The position numbers were made by a program, and so were the translations under genes. A DNA stretch of 64,000 bases from CAVZZG01 sp963779685 (GTDB lineage Bacteria > Actinomycetota > Thermoleophilia > Gaiellales > F1-60-MAGs149): assembly GCA_963779685.1 (NCBI GenBank), contig CAVZZG010000001.1, positions 1,240,001 to 1,304,000 of the forward strand. The letters run 5' to 3'. The notes beneath the pieces were generated by a model that made no database searches, was not told the origin of the DNA, and saw nothing but the letters and a program-made list of their open reading frames with translations. Of this stretch, positions 1 through 9,004 are shown piece after piece; positions within the stretch are counted from its first letter, which is position 1, and each line of letters starts with the position of its first letter.

Positions 1-800
1 GCAAGCTCGCCCATGCGGGCCTCTCGGACATCCACATCCGCAAGGACTCGCAGAAGATCACCATCGACATCTACACGGCACGGCCGGGCATCGTGATCGG
101 CAAGTCCGGGTCGGAGGTCGACGCGCTGCGCAAGTACATCCATGCGATGACCGGACGCGCGGTCCAGATCAACATCAACGAGATCAAGCGTCCCGAGCTG
201 GATGCCAAGCTGATGGCGCAGGCCGTCGCCGAGCAGCTCCAGAACCGGGTCGCGTTCCGCCGCGCCATGAAGCGCTCGCTCGCATCCGCCGTCCGCTCCG
301 GCGCCATGGGCGTGCGGGTGAAGTGCTCGGGCCGTCTCGGCGGTACGGAGATGTCGCGCTCCGAGCAGTACTCGGAGGGCCGCGTGCCGCTGCACACGCT
401 CCGGGCCGACATCGACTTCGGCTTCGTCGAGGCCAAGACGACCTTCGGCCGGATCGGCGTCAAGGTCTGGATCAACAAGGGCGAGATCATGCCCGAGGGC
501 TACGAGACGTCCGGCGCCCAGACGCGCCTCGGCGAGGTCGACGCCCGCCGTCGCCGCGGCGGTGCCCGCGGCGCGATCGAGGAGCTCGGCCCCGCCCGCC
601 AGCAGCGCCGCCCCCGGCAGGGTGGCGGCGGTGGCGGCGACCGGTCGCGATCCGGCCCGGGTGCCCCCCGCGGCCGCGTCGACTCGCCCGGTGCTGCCGG
701 TCGTCGCGCCCGTCCCCAGTCGGAGCGCCCGGCGGCCGAGCCGCCGGTGGTCGATCCGACGCCGCCGCAGGACACGCCTGCCGAGGGTGGAGAGGCCTGA
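1..800 (+). CDS. rpsC: 30S ribosomal protein S3 (5' end outside window)
   Basis: Small-subunit protein at the mRNA entry channel. The frame is open from base 3 with no start, so the N-terminus lies upstream. The KH-type RNA-binding signature GIVIGKSG is near the start, followed by the S3 C-terminal domain (VRVKCSGRLGG, GRVPLHTLRADIDFG). After the usual end (GEIMPEGY) there is an added tail of about 100 residues rich in Gly, Arg and Pro, which is probably disordered and RNA-binding. The stop overlaps the rplP start (TGATG), so translation is likely coupled. Confidence 0.96.
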   Translation, partial: KLAHAGLSDIHIRKDSQKITIDIYTARPGIVIGKSGSEVDALRKYIHAMTGRAVQININEIKRPELDAKLMAQAVAEQLQNRVAFRRAMKRSLASAVRSGAMGVRVKCSGRLGGTEMSRSEQYSEGRVPLHTLRADIDFGFVEAKTTFGRIGVKVWINKGEIMPEGYETSGAQTRLGEVDARRRRGGARGAIEELGPARQQRRPRQGGGGGGDRSRSGPGAPRGRVDSPGAAGRRARPQSERPAAEPPVVDPTPPQDTPAEGGEA

Positions 801-1228
801 TGCTGGTTCCGCGCAGAGTCAAGCACCGCCGCGTCTTCCGCGGCTCCCGGGCAGGTCTCGCCAAGGCCGGAACGCGCGTCCATTTCGGCGAGTACGGCCT
901 GAAGGCGATGGAGGAGAGCTGGGTCTCCAGCCGTCAGATCGAAGCCGCCCGTATCGCCATGACCCGCAAGATCAAGCGCGGGGGCAAGGTGTGGATCAAC
1001 ATCTATCCGGACAAGCCGGTCACCAAGAAGCCGCTCGAGACCCGCATGGGTTCCGGCAAGGGCTCGCCGGAGTTCTGGGTCGCGGTCGTGAAGCCGGGCC
1101 GCGTCATGTTCGAGCTGGCCGGCGTGCCCGAGCCTCTGGCGAAGGAAGCCATGCGGCTGGCGGCCCAGAAGCTGCCGCTGCGATGCAAGATCGTGAAGAG
1201 GGAGGCTGATCTCTTTGAGGGCGACTGA
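800..1228 (+). CDS. rplP: 50S ribosomal protein L16
   Basis: Large-subunit protein near the A-site tRNA and the peptidyl-transferase centre. At 142 residues it has the usual family length. It begins MLVPRRVKHRRVFRG and carries the conserved MGSGKGSPEFWVAVVKPGR segment and C-terminal KLPLRCKIV. The ATG overlaps the rpsC stop by one base, which fixes the start. It overlaps rpmC by 14 bases. Confidence 0.97.
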   Translation: MLVPRRVKHRRVFRGSRAGLAKAGTRVHFGEYGLKAMEESWVSSRQIEAARIAMTRKIKRGGKVWINIYPDKPVTKKPLETRMGSGKGSPEFWVAVVKPGRVMFELAGVPEPLAKEAMRLAAQKLPLRCKIVKREADLFEGD

Positions 1229-1412
1229 GATCCGGCACCTCTCTTCCGAGGAGCTGTCCGAGAAGCTCGCGGAGGCCCGCGAGGCACTGTTCAACCTGCG
1301 GTTCCAGCACGCCACCGGTCAGCTGGAGAACACCGCTCGCATCAAGGACGTCCGGCGCGAAATCGCGAGGATGCTGACCGTACAGCGCGATGGCGCCGAG
1401 GAGACGAGATAA
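1215..1412 (+). CDS. rpmC: 50S ribosomal protein L29
   Basis: Small two-helix protein at the polypeptide exit tunnel, 65 residues. Conserved features include EIRHLSSEEL near the start and the LFNLRFQHATGQLENTARI segment typical of L29. The start is TTG inside the end of rplP; the purine-rich run just before it sits within rplP coding sequence. It stops two bases before rpsQ. Confidence 0.96.
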   Translation: MRATEIRHLSSEELSEKLAEAREALFNLRFQHATGQLENTARIKDVRREIARMLTVQRDGAEETR

Positions 1413-1414
1413 CG

Positions 1415-2086
1415 ATGGCTGAGTCGAACGAGCTCGAGCCCGACGCCGTGCCGGCGCCCGCCGAGGCTGCAGCCGACGCGCCCGCCGCCGAGGACGCTCC
1501 GGCCGAGCCTGCCAAGCCGAAGGCGCGCCGTCGCACGGCCAAGGCCGCGGAGCCCGTCGTCGAGGCTCCGGCCGAGCCCGTGGCCGAGGAGGCCCCCGCC
1601 GAGGAGCCGGTCGCCGAGGAGGCTCCGGCCGAGCCCGTGGCCGAGGAGCCTGCCGCCGAGCAGCCCGTCGCCGAGGAGGCCGCCGCAGAAGCGCCCGCGA
1701 AGCCGGCGCCGAAGTCCCGGGCCAAGGCTGCTCCCAAGGCCGCCGCGAAGCCGGCGCCGAAGAAGGCTGCCCGCAAGGCCGCGCCCGCACCGAAAGAGCG
1801 CGGCACGTACGTGCGAACGCCTGCCGGCGAACCGTCTCCCGGGCAGCGCAAGGAGCGCCGCGGCGTGGTCGTCTCGGACGCGGGCGAGAAGACCATCACG
1901 GTCCGCGTCGACGTGATGATCGCGCACCCGAAGTACAAGAAGATCATGCGCCGCTCGGTCAAGTTGCGGGCACACGACGAGCGCAACGAGGCGCACGTGG
2001 GCGACATCGTCCGGATCGAGGAGTGCCGCCCGCTGTCGCGCAGCAAGCGCTGGCGCCTGATGGAGATCGTCGAGGTGGCGAAGTGA
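1415..2086 (+). CDS. rpsQ: 30S ribosomal protein S17 with long Ala/Pro/Glu/Lys-rich N-terminal extension
   Basis: The last ~80 residues are a normal S17: RRGVVVSDAGEKTITVRV, HPKYKKIMRRS and HVGDIVRIEECRPLSRSKRW. They are preceded by roughly 140 residues of low complexity. The first part is acidic with repeated AEEPVAEEAPAEP-like units; the second is basic and rich in Lys-Pro-Ala. S17 is normally about 80-100 residues, so at 223 this one is far longer. The ATG at 1415 lies just after the rpmC stop. A start closer to the S17 core cannot be excluded, but the frame is open throughout and codon use looks coding. Confidence 0.93.
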   Translation: MAESNELEPDAVPAPAEAAADAPAAEDAPAEPAKPKARRRTAKAAEPVVEAPAEPVAEEAPAEEPVAEEAPAEPVAEEPAAEQPVAEEAAAEAPAKPAPKSRAKAAPKAAAKPAPKKAARKAAPAPKERGTYVRTPAGEPSPGQRKERRGVVVSDAGEKTITVRVDVMIAHPKYKKIMRRSVKLRAHDERNEAHVGDIVRIEECRPLSRSKRWRLMEIVEVAK

Positions 2087-2451
2087 TCCAGCAGGAATCC
2101 CGCCTCAAGGTGGCCGACAACACCGGTGCCCGCGAGCTCCTGTGCATCCGCGTCCGCGGCGGTTCGCATCGCCGGTACGCGCGGGTCGGCGACGTGATCG
2201 TGGCTGCGGTCAAGCAGGCGACGCCGAACGGCACGGTCAAGAAGGGCGAGGTCGTCCAGGCCGTCGTCGTGCGCACCAAGAAGGCGCACCATCGCAGCGA
2301 CGGCACCTACATCGCCTTCGACGACAACGCCGCAGTCATCATCGACGCGGCCCAGAACCCGCGCGGCACCCGCATCTTCGGGCCGGTCGCGCGCGAACTC
2401 CGCGAGAAGAACTTCATGCGTATCGTCTCGCTGGCCCCGGAGGTGCTGTGA
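2083..2451 (+). CDS. rplN: 50S ribosomal protein L14
   Basis: Large-subunit protein at the inter-subunit bridge, 122 residues, exactly the usual size. Conserved blocks include SRLKVADNTGARELLCIRV near the start, the KKGEVVQAVVVRTKK segment and the C-terminal GTRIFGPVARELREK. The GTG start overlaps the rpsQ stop (GTGA), and the stop overlaps the rplX start. Confidence 0.97.
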   Translation: MIQQESRLKVADNTGARELLCIRVRGGSHRRYARVGDVIVAAVKQATPNGTVKKGEVVQAVVVRTKKAHHRSDGTYIAFDDNAAVIIDAAQNPRGTRIFGPVARELREKNFMRIVSLAPEVL

Positions 2452-2794
2452 TGGCCGGGCTGAAGATCCGCAAGGGCGACACCGTCGAGATCATCGCGGG
2501 CAAGGACCGCGGGTCGCGCGGAACCGTGCTCGAGGCCGATCCCGGTGCGAGCCGCGTGGTCGTCGAGGGCCGCAACCTTGCGAAGAAGCACTCGCGCCCG
2601 CGGCCGGTCCCCGGCACGCGCGGGGCGCAGATGACGCCGGGCGGCGTCATCGAGATCGAGCTCCCGATCGATGCGTCCAACGTGATGCTCGTCTGCCCCC
2701 ACTGCCACAAGGCGACGCGCGTCGGGTTCGAGACCATCAAGAGCGGCCAGAAGGTGCGCAAGTGCAAGAAGTGCTCGTCGCAGATCGAGGTCGC

Positions 2795-2798
<4 letters not shown>
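2451..2798 (+). CDS. rplX: 50S ribosomal protein L24 with zinc-ribbon-like tail
   Basis: Assembly-initiating large-subunit protein, 115 residues. The KOW motif is visible (IRKGDTVEIIAGKDRGSRGTV). The C-terminal part has two Cys pairs, CPHC and CKKC, a zinc-ribbon arrangement found in some but not all L24 proteins. It overlaps rplN by one base and rplE by four. Confidence 0.96.
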
Positions 2799-3358
<560 letters not shown>

Positions 3359-3363
3359 CAGAC

Positions 3364-3549
3364 ATGGCGAAGACATCGCTTCGGGTCAAGGCCGCACGGC
3401 CGTCCAAGTACCGGACGCGTGGCTACCACCGCTGCCAGCGGTGCGGCCGGTCGCGGTCCGTGTACCGGATGTTCGGGTTGTGCCGGATCTGCCTCCGGGA
3501 ACTCGCGCACCAGGGCGTGATCCCCGGCATGACGAAGGCGAGCTGGTAG
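3364..3549 (+). CDS. rpsN: 30S ribosomal protein S14, zinc-binding (type Z)
   Basis: A 61-residue zinc-type S14, recognised by MAKTSLRVKAARPSKY followed by two Cys-x2-Cys pairs (CQRC and CRIC) that hold one zinc ion. Ends with the family-typical GVIPGMTKASW. Lies between rplE and rpsH as in most spc operons. Confidence 0.97.
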   Translation: MAKTSLRVKAARPSKYRTRGYHRCQRCGRSRSVYRMFGLCRICLRELAHQGVIPGMTKASW

Positions 3550-3554
3550 GCATC

Positions 3555-3950
3555 ATGGTGTCCGATCCCATCGCCGACATGCTGACCCGGATCCGGAACG
3601 CGAACACCGCGCTCCAGGAGACGACGGCCATGCCGACCTCCAAGATCAAGCAGCAGATCGCGCGCATCCTGCTCGAGGAGGGGTACATCGCCGGCTTCTC
3701 GGTCGAGAAGGCGGCCCCTGCCGACAAGCTCGTGATCGAGCTCAAGTACGGGCCGAGCCGCGAGCGCGTCATCACGAACGTGAAGCGCATCTCCAAGCCC
3801 GGCCGGCGCATCTACGCCCCCAAGGACCGCCTGCCGCGCGTCCTCGGTGGCATGGGTACCGCCATCATGTCCACCTCGACCGGCATCTGCACCGACCGCG
3901 ACGCCTCCAAGCAGGGCATCGGCGGCGAAGTGCTGTGCTTCGTCTGGTGA
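3555..3950 (+). CDS. rpsH: 30S ribosomal protein S8
   Basis: Central-domain 16S rRNA-binding protein, 131 residues, standard length. Conserved start SDPIADMLTRIRNAN and C-terminal block STSTGICTDRDASKQGIGGEVLCFVW. The ATG at 3555 lies five bases after the rpsN stop. In other bacteria S8 autoregulates the spc operon; no comparable site was checked here. Confidence 0.97.
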   Translation: MVSDPIADMLTRIRNANTALQETTAMPTSKIKQQIARILLEEGYIAGFSVEKAAPADKLVIELKYGPSRERVITNVKRISKPGRRIYAPKDRLPRVLGGMGTAIMSTSTGICTDRDASKQGIGGEVLCFVW

Positions 3951-3963
3951 GCGGGGAGCGACG

Positions 3964-4497
3964 ATGAGCAGGATCGGCAAGCTTCCGATCGCGGTGCCCG
4001 CGGGGGTCGAGGTGACCGTCGAGCCAGGGCTCGTCCGCGTGAAGGGCCCGAAGGGCACGCTCGAGCAGGCCGTGTCCCCCGACATCGGGATCACCCAGGA
4101 CGAGGGCCGGCTGCTGGTCACGCGTCCCACCGACCGCGCCGACCACCGCGCCCTCCACGGGCTCGTGCGGTCACTGGTCGCGAACATGGTGCAGGGCGTC
4201 ACGGAGGGTTTCGAGAAGCGCCTCGAGATCCAGGGTACCGGCTACCGTGCCACCCAGAAGGGCTCCGACATCGAGTTCGCGCTGGGGTACTCGCACACGA
4301 TCACGGTGAAGCCCCCGAGCGGGATCGAGTTCGAGGTGCCGCAGACGACCGCAGTCGTCGTCCGGGGCATCGACAAGCAGGCCGTCGGCCAGGTGGCAGC
4401 GGACATCCGCAGCCTCAGGCCGCCGGAGCCCTACAAGGGCAAGGGCATCCGCTACGCAGGGGAGTACGTCGCCCAGAAGGTGGGCAAGCGCGCGTAG
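3964..4497 (+). CDS. rplF: 50S ribosomal protein L6
   Basis: Large-subunit protein near the sarcin-ricin loop, 177 residues with the usual two-domain fold. Starts MSRIGKLPIAVPAGV and carries the L6 signature near the end (RPPEPYKGKGIRYAGE). The start follows a GGGGAGCGACG ribosome-binding site. Confidence 0.97.
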   Translation: MSRIGKLPIAVPAGVEVTVEPGLVRVKGPKGTLEQAVSPDIGITQDEGRLLVTRPTDRADHRALHGLVRSLVANMVQGVTEGFEKRLEIQGTGYRATQKGSDIEFALGYSHTITVKPPSGIEFEVPQTTAVVVRGIDKQAVGQVAADIRSLRPPEPYKGKGIRYAGEYVAQKVGKRA

Positions 4498-4522
4498 CGC
4501 GCCGATCCGGAGAGTTGGAGAA

Positions 4523-4873
4523 ATGGCGAAACTGACCAAGGAACAGGCGCGCAAGCGTCGTCACCGGCGAGTCCGCGGCAAGGTGAGCGGCACCGCCGAG
4601 CGGCCGCGTCTGGCCGTCCACCGCTCGAACCGCGACATCTACGTGCAGGTCATCGACGACCTGAAGGGTCACACGCTCTGCGCAGCCGACTCGCGCGCGG
4701 TGACCACGGCGGGCGACAAGTGTGCCAGGGCCAAGGCCGTCGGCCTCGTCATCGCCGAACGGGCGAAGGCAGCCGGCGTCGAAACCGTCGTGTTCGATCG
4801 TGGCGGCTACCTCTACCACGGCCGCGTCGCGGCTCTCGCCGAGGGTGCCCGTGAAGGGGGTCTGACGTTCTGA
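4523..4873 (+). CDS. rplR: 50S ribosomal protein L18
   Basis: 5S rRNA-binding protein, 116 residues. Basic N-terminus KEQARKRRHRRVRGKVSG followed by RPRLAVHRSNRDIYVQVIDD; C-terminal FDRGGYLYHGRVAALAEGAREGGL is family-typical. The stop overlaps the rpsE start by one base. Confidence 0.97.
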   Translation: MAKLTKEQARKRRHRRVRGKVSGTAERPRLAVHRSNRDIYVQVIDDLKGHTLCAADSRAVTTAGDKCARAKAVGLVIAERAKAAGVETVVFDRGGYLYHGRVAALAEGAREGGLTF

Positions 4874-5463
4874 TGTCGAGATTCGAGAGTAGAGCCGGCG
4901 GCGAGCTCCAGGAGCGCGTCGTCGAGATCAACCGGGTGGCGAAGGTCGTCAAGGGTGGCCGGCGGTTCTCGTTCACGGCGCTGGTCGTGGTCGGCGACGA
5001 GGTCGACCAGGTCGGCATCGGCTACGGCAAGGCGAAGGAGGTCCCGGTCGCGATCCAGAAGGCGATCGAGGACGCGAAGAAGAACCTCTTCCGGGTGCCG
5101 AAGCACCAGAACACCATCACGCACGAGGCCCTCGGCGTCTACGGCGCGGGTCGCGTGCTGCTGCGTCCCGCCGCACCCGGTACCGGGGTCATCGCCGGGG
5201 CCGGTGTCCGCGCCGTGCTCGAGCTCGCCGGGATCCGCGACGTGCTCACCAAGTCGCTCGGGACCTCCAATCCGATCAACCTCTGCCGTGCTGCCGAGGC
5301 AGGCCTGCGGCAGCTGCGCCGGCCCGAGGATGTCGCCCGGCTGCGGGGCAAGCGGATTCGCGACGTGCTCCCGTACACGGGCGGCGCCATTGCGGTCGCC
5401 GTCGCCGAGGAGCCCACGGCCGAGGCCGCCGAGGCCGTCGAGGCACCGGGAGGCGAGGACTAG
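4873..5463 (+). CDS. rpsE: 30S ribosomal protein S5
   Basis: Small-subunit fidelity protein, 196 residues. S5 signature VVKGGRRFSFTALVVVGD and GYGKAKEVPVAIQKA; the C-terminal domain includes GTGVIAGAGVRAVLELAGI. A short acidic/Ala tail of about 25 residues follows the core, a milder version of the low-complexity extensions on S3 and S17. Confidence 0.97.
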   Translation: MSRFESRAGGELQERVVEINRVAKVVKGGRRFSFTALVVVGDEVDQVGIGYGKAKEVPVAIQKAIEDAKKNLFRVPKHQNTITHEALGVYGAGRVLLRPAAPGTGVIAGAGVRAVLELAGIRDVLTKSLGTSNPINLCRAAEAGLRQLRRPEDVARLRGKRIRDVLPYTGGAIAVAVAEEPTAEAAEAVEAPGGED

Positions 5464-5649
5464 ATGGCCCTGCGCATCACCCAGGTGCGATCGTCGATCC
5501 GCACCCGGCCCGAGCATCGCGGCACGCTCCGCGCGCTCGGACTGCGGAAGATCGGCTCGAGCAGGATCGTCGAGGACTCGCCGTCCGTCAGGGGCATGGT
5601 GCAGAAGGTGGCGTTCCTCGTGACCGTCGAGGAGATGGACAATGCCTGA
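5464..5649 (+). CDS. rpmD: 50S ribosomal protein L30
   Basis: A 61-residue L30: LRITQVRSSIRTRPEHRGTL, then LRKIGSSRIVEDSPSVRGMV, the standard single-domain bacterial form. Begins immediately after the rpsE stop and overlaps rplO by eight bases. Confidence 0.96.
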   Translation: MALRITQVRSSIRTRPEHRGTLRALGLRKIGSSRIVEDSPSVRGMVQKVAFLVTVEEMDNA

Positions 5650-6142
5650 GATCGGACTCCACAACCTGTCGCCCGCGCCGGGCTCGACGCGGCCGCGCAA
5701 GCGTGTCGGACGCGGCATGGGCTCGGGTACGGGCAAGACCGCCGGGCGCGGCCAGAAGGGCCAGAAGAGCCGGTCCGGCTCGCACAACATGCGCGCCGGC
5801 TTCGAGGGCGGCCAGATGCCGCTGTACATGCGGACAGGCAAGCTCCGCGGCCCGCACATGAAGAAGTCCATGCCCATGGGCCCCTTCCGGACGTCGAACG
5901 AGATCGTCAACGTGGACGACCTCGCCACGCGCTTCGAGGCGGGGGGCGAGGTGACGCCGGCCACGCTGGTAGCCGCGGGCCTGCTGAAGAACACCCGCGA
6001 GCCGGTCAAGGTGCTCGGCCGCGGCGAGCTCGCGCACGCCCTCAGCGTGACGGCGCACGCGGTGTCCGGGAGTGCACGTGCCAAGATCGAGGCTGCCGGC
6101 GGCACCGTGACGCTCATCGGAGTCGCCGGATCGGACGACTGA
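5642..6142 (+). CDS. rplO: 50S ribosomal protein L15
   Basis: Large-subunit assembly protein, 166 residues. The Gly-rich basic N-terminus is diagnostic: KRVGRGMGSGTGKTAGRGQ followed by KSRSG and GFEGGQMPLYMR. The C-terminal domain has the SGSARAKIEAAGGTV signature. secY follows five bases after the stop. Confidence 0.97.
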   Translation: MPEIGLHNLSPAPGSTRPRKRVGRGMGSGTGKTAGRGQKGQKSRSGSHNMRAGFEGGQMPLYMRTGKLRGPHMKKSMPMGPFRTSNEIVNVDDLATRFEAGGEVTPATLVAAGLLKNTREPVKVLGRGELAHALSVTAHAVSGSARAKIEAAGGTVTLIGVAGSDD

Positions 6143-6146
6143 TCCC

Positions 6147-7418
6147 GTGCTGACCGCTCTCCTGAACGGATTCAAGATCCCGGAGCTCCGGCGCCGGCTG
6201 CTCTTCACTGCCGCGATGCTCGCGATCTACCGGGCCGGCTCCTGGCTCCCGACGCCCGGCGTCGATCCCCACAGCGTCCAGCAGCTGTTCAACAACAGCA
6301 CCGGCACCATCCTCGGCTACCTGAACCTGTTCAGCGGGCAGGCGCTTGCGAACCTGTCGCTGTTCGCGCTGGGGATCATGCCCTACATCACCGCGAGCAT
6401 CATCATGCAGCTGCTCGGCGCCGTGATCCCCAGCCTGGAGCGCCTCCGCAAGGAGGGCGAGAGCGGGCAGCGCACGCTCACCCAGTACACGCGCTACCTG
6501 ACGGTGGCGCTCGCCGCCGGGCAGGCGCTGCTGTACACGTACGCGTTCAGCCACGGCTCGATGTTCGGCGGGTCGGATGCGATCACGAACCTCACCATCC
6601 GGCGCGTGATCCTGATCACCGTCACGCTGACCGCGGGCAGCGTGCTGCTGATGTGGATCGGCGAGATGATCACCCGCCGGGGCATCGGCAACGGCGCTTC
6701 GCTGCTGATCTTCTGCTCGATCCTGACCTCGATCCCGACCGGCATCAGCGCCTGGCAGGTCGGCAGCCCGCTGCAGAAGCTGCTGCTCCCCGTGATGGTG
6801 CTCGGTGTCGTGCTCGCCGTCGTGTTCGTGAACGAGGCCGAGCGGCGCATCCCCATCCAGTACGCCAAGCGCATGGTGGGTGGGCGCACGACGATGGGCG
6901 AGTCCACGTACATGCCGCTGCGGGTGAACATGGCCGGTGTCATCCCGGTGATCTTCGCCGCCGCCGTGCTGCTGGTACCGCCGACGCTCGGCCAGCTGAT
7001 CGATCGCCTCAGCTTCCTGGCGACCTGGTTCGCGCCGACCTCGTGGGCGTCGATCATCCTCGAGGCCGTGCTGATCATCGGCTTCACGTTCTTCTACACC
7101 ACCGTCACGTTCAACCCGCACGAGCAGGCCGAGAACCTGAAGAAGTTCGGCGGGTTCATCCCGGGCATCCGGCCCGGCCGGCCGACAGCCGAGTTCCTCG
7201 ACCGGGTCTCGGTGCGGCTGACGCTCCCCGGCGGTCTCTTCCTCGCCGCGATCGCGGTGATGCCGACGATCCTCATCAAGGAACTCCAGTTCCCTCAGGC
7301 CACGGCGCGCGCGCTCGGTGGAACGTCGGTCCTGATCGTCGTCGGAGTGGCGCTCGACACCATGCGTCAGATGCAGTCGCAGGTGATGATGCGCCACTAC
7401 GAGGGCTTCCTGAAGTGA
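6147..7418 (+). CDS. secY: Protein translocase subunit SecY
   Basis: Channel subunit of the Sec translocon, 423 residues with about ten hydrophobic segments. The plug/TM2 region shows the FSGQALANLSLFALGIMPYITASIIMQLL pattern and the cytosolic loop GFIPGIRPGRPTAEFLDR before TM9. GTG start after rplO, the canonical spc position. Works with SecE and SecG, which are not in this window. Confidence 0.97.
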   Translation: MLTALLNGFKIPELRRRLLFTAAMLAIYRAGSWLPTPGVDPHSVQQLFNNSTGTILGYLNLFSGQALANLSLFALGIMPYITASIIMQLLGAVIPSLERLRKEGESGQRTLTQYTRYLTVALAAGQALLYTYAFSHGSMFGGSDAITNLTIRRVILITVTLTAGSVLLMWIGEMITRRGIGNGASLLIFCSILTSIPTGISAWQVGSPLQKLLLPVMVLGVVLAVVFVNEAERRIPIQYAKRMVGGRTTMGESTYMPLRVNMAGVIPVIFAAAVLLVPPTLGQLIDRLSFLATWFAPTSWASIILEAVLIIGFTFFYTTVTFNPHEQAENLKKFGGFIPGIRPGRPTAEFLDRVSVRLTLPGGLFLAAIAVMPTILIKELQFPQATARALGGTSVLIVVGVALDTMRQMQSQVMMRHYEGFLK

Positions 7419-7440
7419 GTCGGGCGGCGACCGGGTCACC

Positions 7441-8094
7441 GTGCGCAACCTGATCATCTTCGGCCCGCCGGGGGCTGGGAAGGGCACGCAGGCACCGCGG
7501 CTGGCCGAGGAGTTCGGTATCCCGCACGTGGCGACCGGCGACATGCTGCGGGCCAACCTCCGTGACGGCACCCCGCTCGGACTCCAGGCGAAGGCGTTCA
7601 TGGAGGCCGGCGACCTGGTGCCCGACGCGCTCGTGATCGCCATGCTCGTCGCGCGGCTCACCGAGGCCGAGGCGGCCGGCGGTGTGCTGCTCGACGGCTT
7701 CCCGCGCAACGTCCCCCAGGCAGTTGCCCTCGACGCGGAGCTCGCCGCCAACGGCACTGGCATCGACGGCCTGCTGGTCCTCGAGGTCACCGAGGACGAG
7801 GTCGTCGCCCGGATCTCCGGGCGCATCGTCTGCCGGAACGGGCACACGTTCCACGAACGTTTCAACGCGCCGCTGGTCGCCGGGGTCTGCGACATCTGCG
7901 GCGAACCGCTGGCCCGCCGGCCAGACGACGAGCACGAAGTGGTGCGGAACCGGTATCGCAGTGTCTACCTCGCCCAGACGGCGCCCGTCCGCGACCATTA
8001 CCGCGCGCTCGGGGTCCCGGAGGCCGTCGTCGACGGGACGGGGACGACCGACGAGGTGTACGAGCGGCTGCGGGCAGCCATCGCCGGGCTGTGA
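7441..8094 (+). CDS. adk: Adenylate kinase with zinc-type LID
   Basis: Interconverts ATP + AMP and 2 ADP. The P-loop GPPGAGKGT is at residues 8-16, the NMP region has GDMLRANL, and DGFPRN follows. The LID (about residues 126-160) contains C131, C150 and C153 with His135/His138 nearby, consistent with a zinc-binding LID. 217 residues, GTG start. Overlaps map by four bases. Confidence 0.96.
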   Translation: MRNLIIFGPPGAGKGTQAPRLAEEFGIPHVATGDMLRANLRDGTPLGLQAKAFMEAGDLVPDALVIAMLVARLTEAEAAGGVLLDGFPRNVPQAVALDAELAANGTGIDGLLVLEVTEDEVVARISGRIVCRNGHTFHERFNAPLVAGVCDICGEPLARRPDDEHEVVRNRYRSVYLAQTAPVRDHYRALGVPEAVVDGTGTTDEVYERLRAAIAGL

Positions 8095-8876
8095 TCGAGC
8101 GAAAATCCTCCCGCGAGATCGCGAAGCAGGCGCAGGCCGGCTCCATCGTCGCCGAGACGCTGGCCCTGATCGCCAACGAGGCGCAGCCGGGCGTCACCAC
8201 CGCCGAGCTCGACCGCCTCGCGGAGCGGTTCATCCGGCGCTGCGGCGGCACCCCGACGTTCAAGGGCTACCGTGGCTTTCCCGGGTCGATCTGCACCTCG
8301 CCGAACGACATGATCGTCCACGGCATACCGGGGCCCTACCTCCTGTGCGATGGCGACATCCTCTCCGTGGACGTCGGCGTCACGTACCGCGGGTTCGTCG
8401 GCGACTCGGCGGTGACGGTGCCGGTGGGCTCGGTCGACGCCGAGCGCCTCCGCCTGCTCGAGGTCTGCCAGGCCGCGCTGCACGCCGCGATCGAGCAGTG
8501 CCAGGTCGGCAAGCACCTGTCCGACCTCGGGCACGCCTGCCAGGGTCACGTGGAGGCGAACGGCTTCAGCGTCGTCCGCCAGCTCGTCGGTCACGGCGTC
8601 GGCCGCCGCATGCACGAGGATCCCCAGATCCCGAACTACGGCCCGCCCGGCAAGGGCCCGGAGCTCCGGGAGGGCATGGTGCTCGCGATCGAGCCGATGA
8701 TCACCGCCGGCGACTGGGAGATCCGCATCGCCGAGGACAACTGGTCGATCCACACGGTCGACGGCTCGATGGCGGCCCACTTCGAGCACACCGTGGCGAT
8801 CACCGCCGCGGGCCCTCGGATCCTCACGCTCGGGCCGGACGGAACGAGCGTCGTGGACCGTCCGGTGGCGCACTGA
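8091..8876 (+). CDS. map: Methionine aminopeptidase, type I
   Basis: Removes the initiator Met from nascent proteins; a dinuclear metallopeptidase. Metal ligands are visible in order: Asp in LSVDVGV, Asp in GDSAVTV, His in GHGVGRRMHEDP, Glu in LAIEPM and Glu in HFEHTV. 261 residues, no N-terminal extension. The GTG start overlaps the adk stop. The usual infA does not follow; rpmJ is next after about 130 bases. Confidence 0.96.
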   Translation: MIERKSSREIAKQAQAGSIVAETLALIANEAQPGVTTAELDRLAERFIRRCGGTPTFKGYRGFPGSICTSPNDMIVHGIPGPYLLCDGDILSVDVGVTYRGFVGDSAVTVPVGSVDAERLRLLEVCQAALHAAIEQCQVGKHLSDLGHACQGHVEANGFSVVRQLVGHGVGRRMHEDPQIPNYGPPGKGPELREGMVLAIEPMITAGDWEIRIAEDNWSIHTVDGSMAAHFEHTVAITAAGPRILTLGPDGTSVVDRPVAH

Positions 8877-8909
8877 CTGCGCGGTCGCGGGCGTCGCGCG
8901 GCTACCGTC

Positions 8910-8937
8910 ATGACCATCTGCACCTCTCTGGTAGAGT
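8910..8937 (+). promoter_or_regulatory. Candidate internal promoter upstream of rpmJ-rpsM-rpsK-rpsD-rpoA-rplQ
   Basis: Within the only sizeable gap of the ribosomal operon there is ATGACC (8910-8915), a 16-base spacer and TAGAGT (8932-8937), a reasonable match to a housekeeping -35/-10 pair. It would drive the alpha-operon part. Pattern match only. Confidence 0.45.
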
Positions 8938-9004
8938 GCGTTTCGCGCAGCCCCGGTGGCTGGCTTTCGCGCGCGTACCGCGCGACCCGTTGATGGGGGA
9001 TGCA

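Noticed and set aside
1575..1790. Tandem DNA repeat or CRISPR-like array in rpsQ
   Set aside because: The repetition is of codons for AEEPVAEEAPAEP units in an open frame; there are no spacers.
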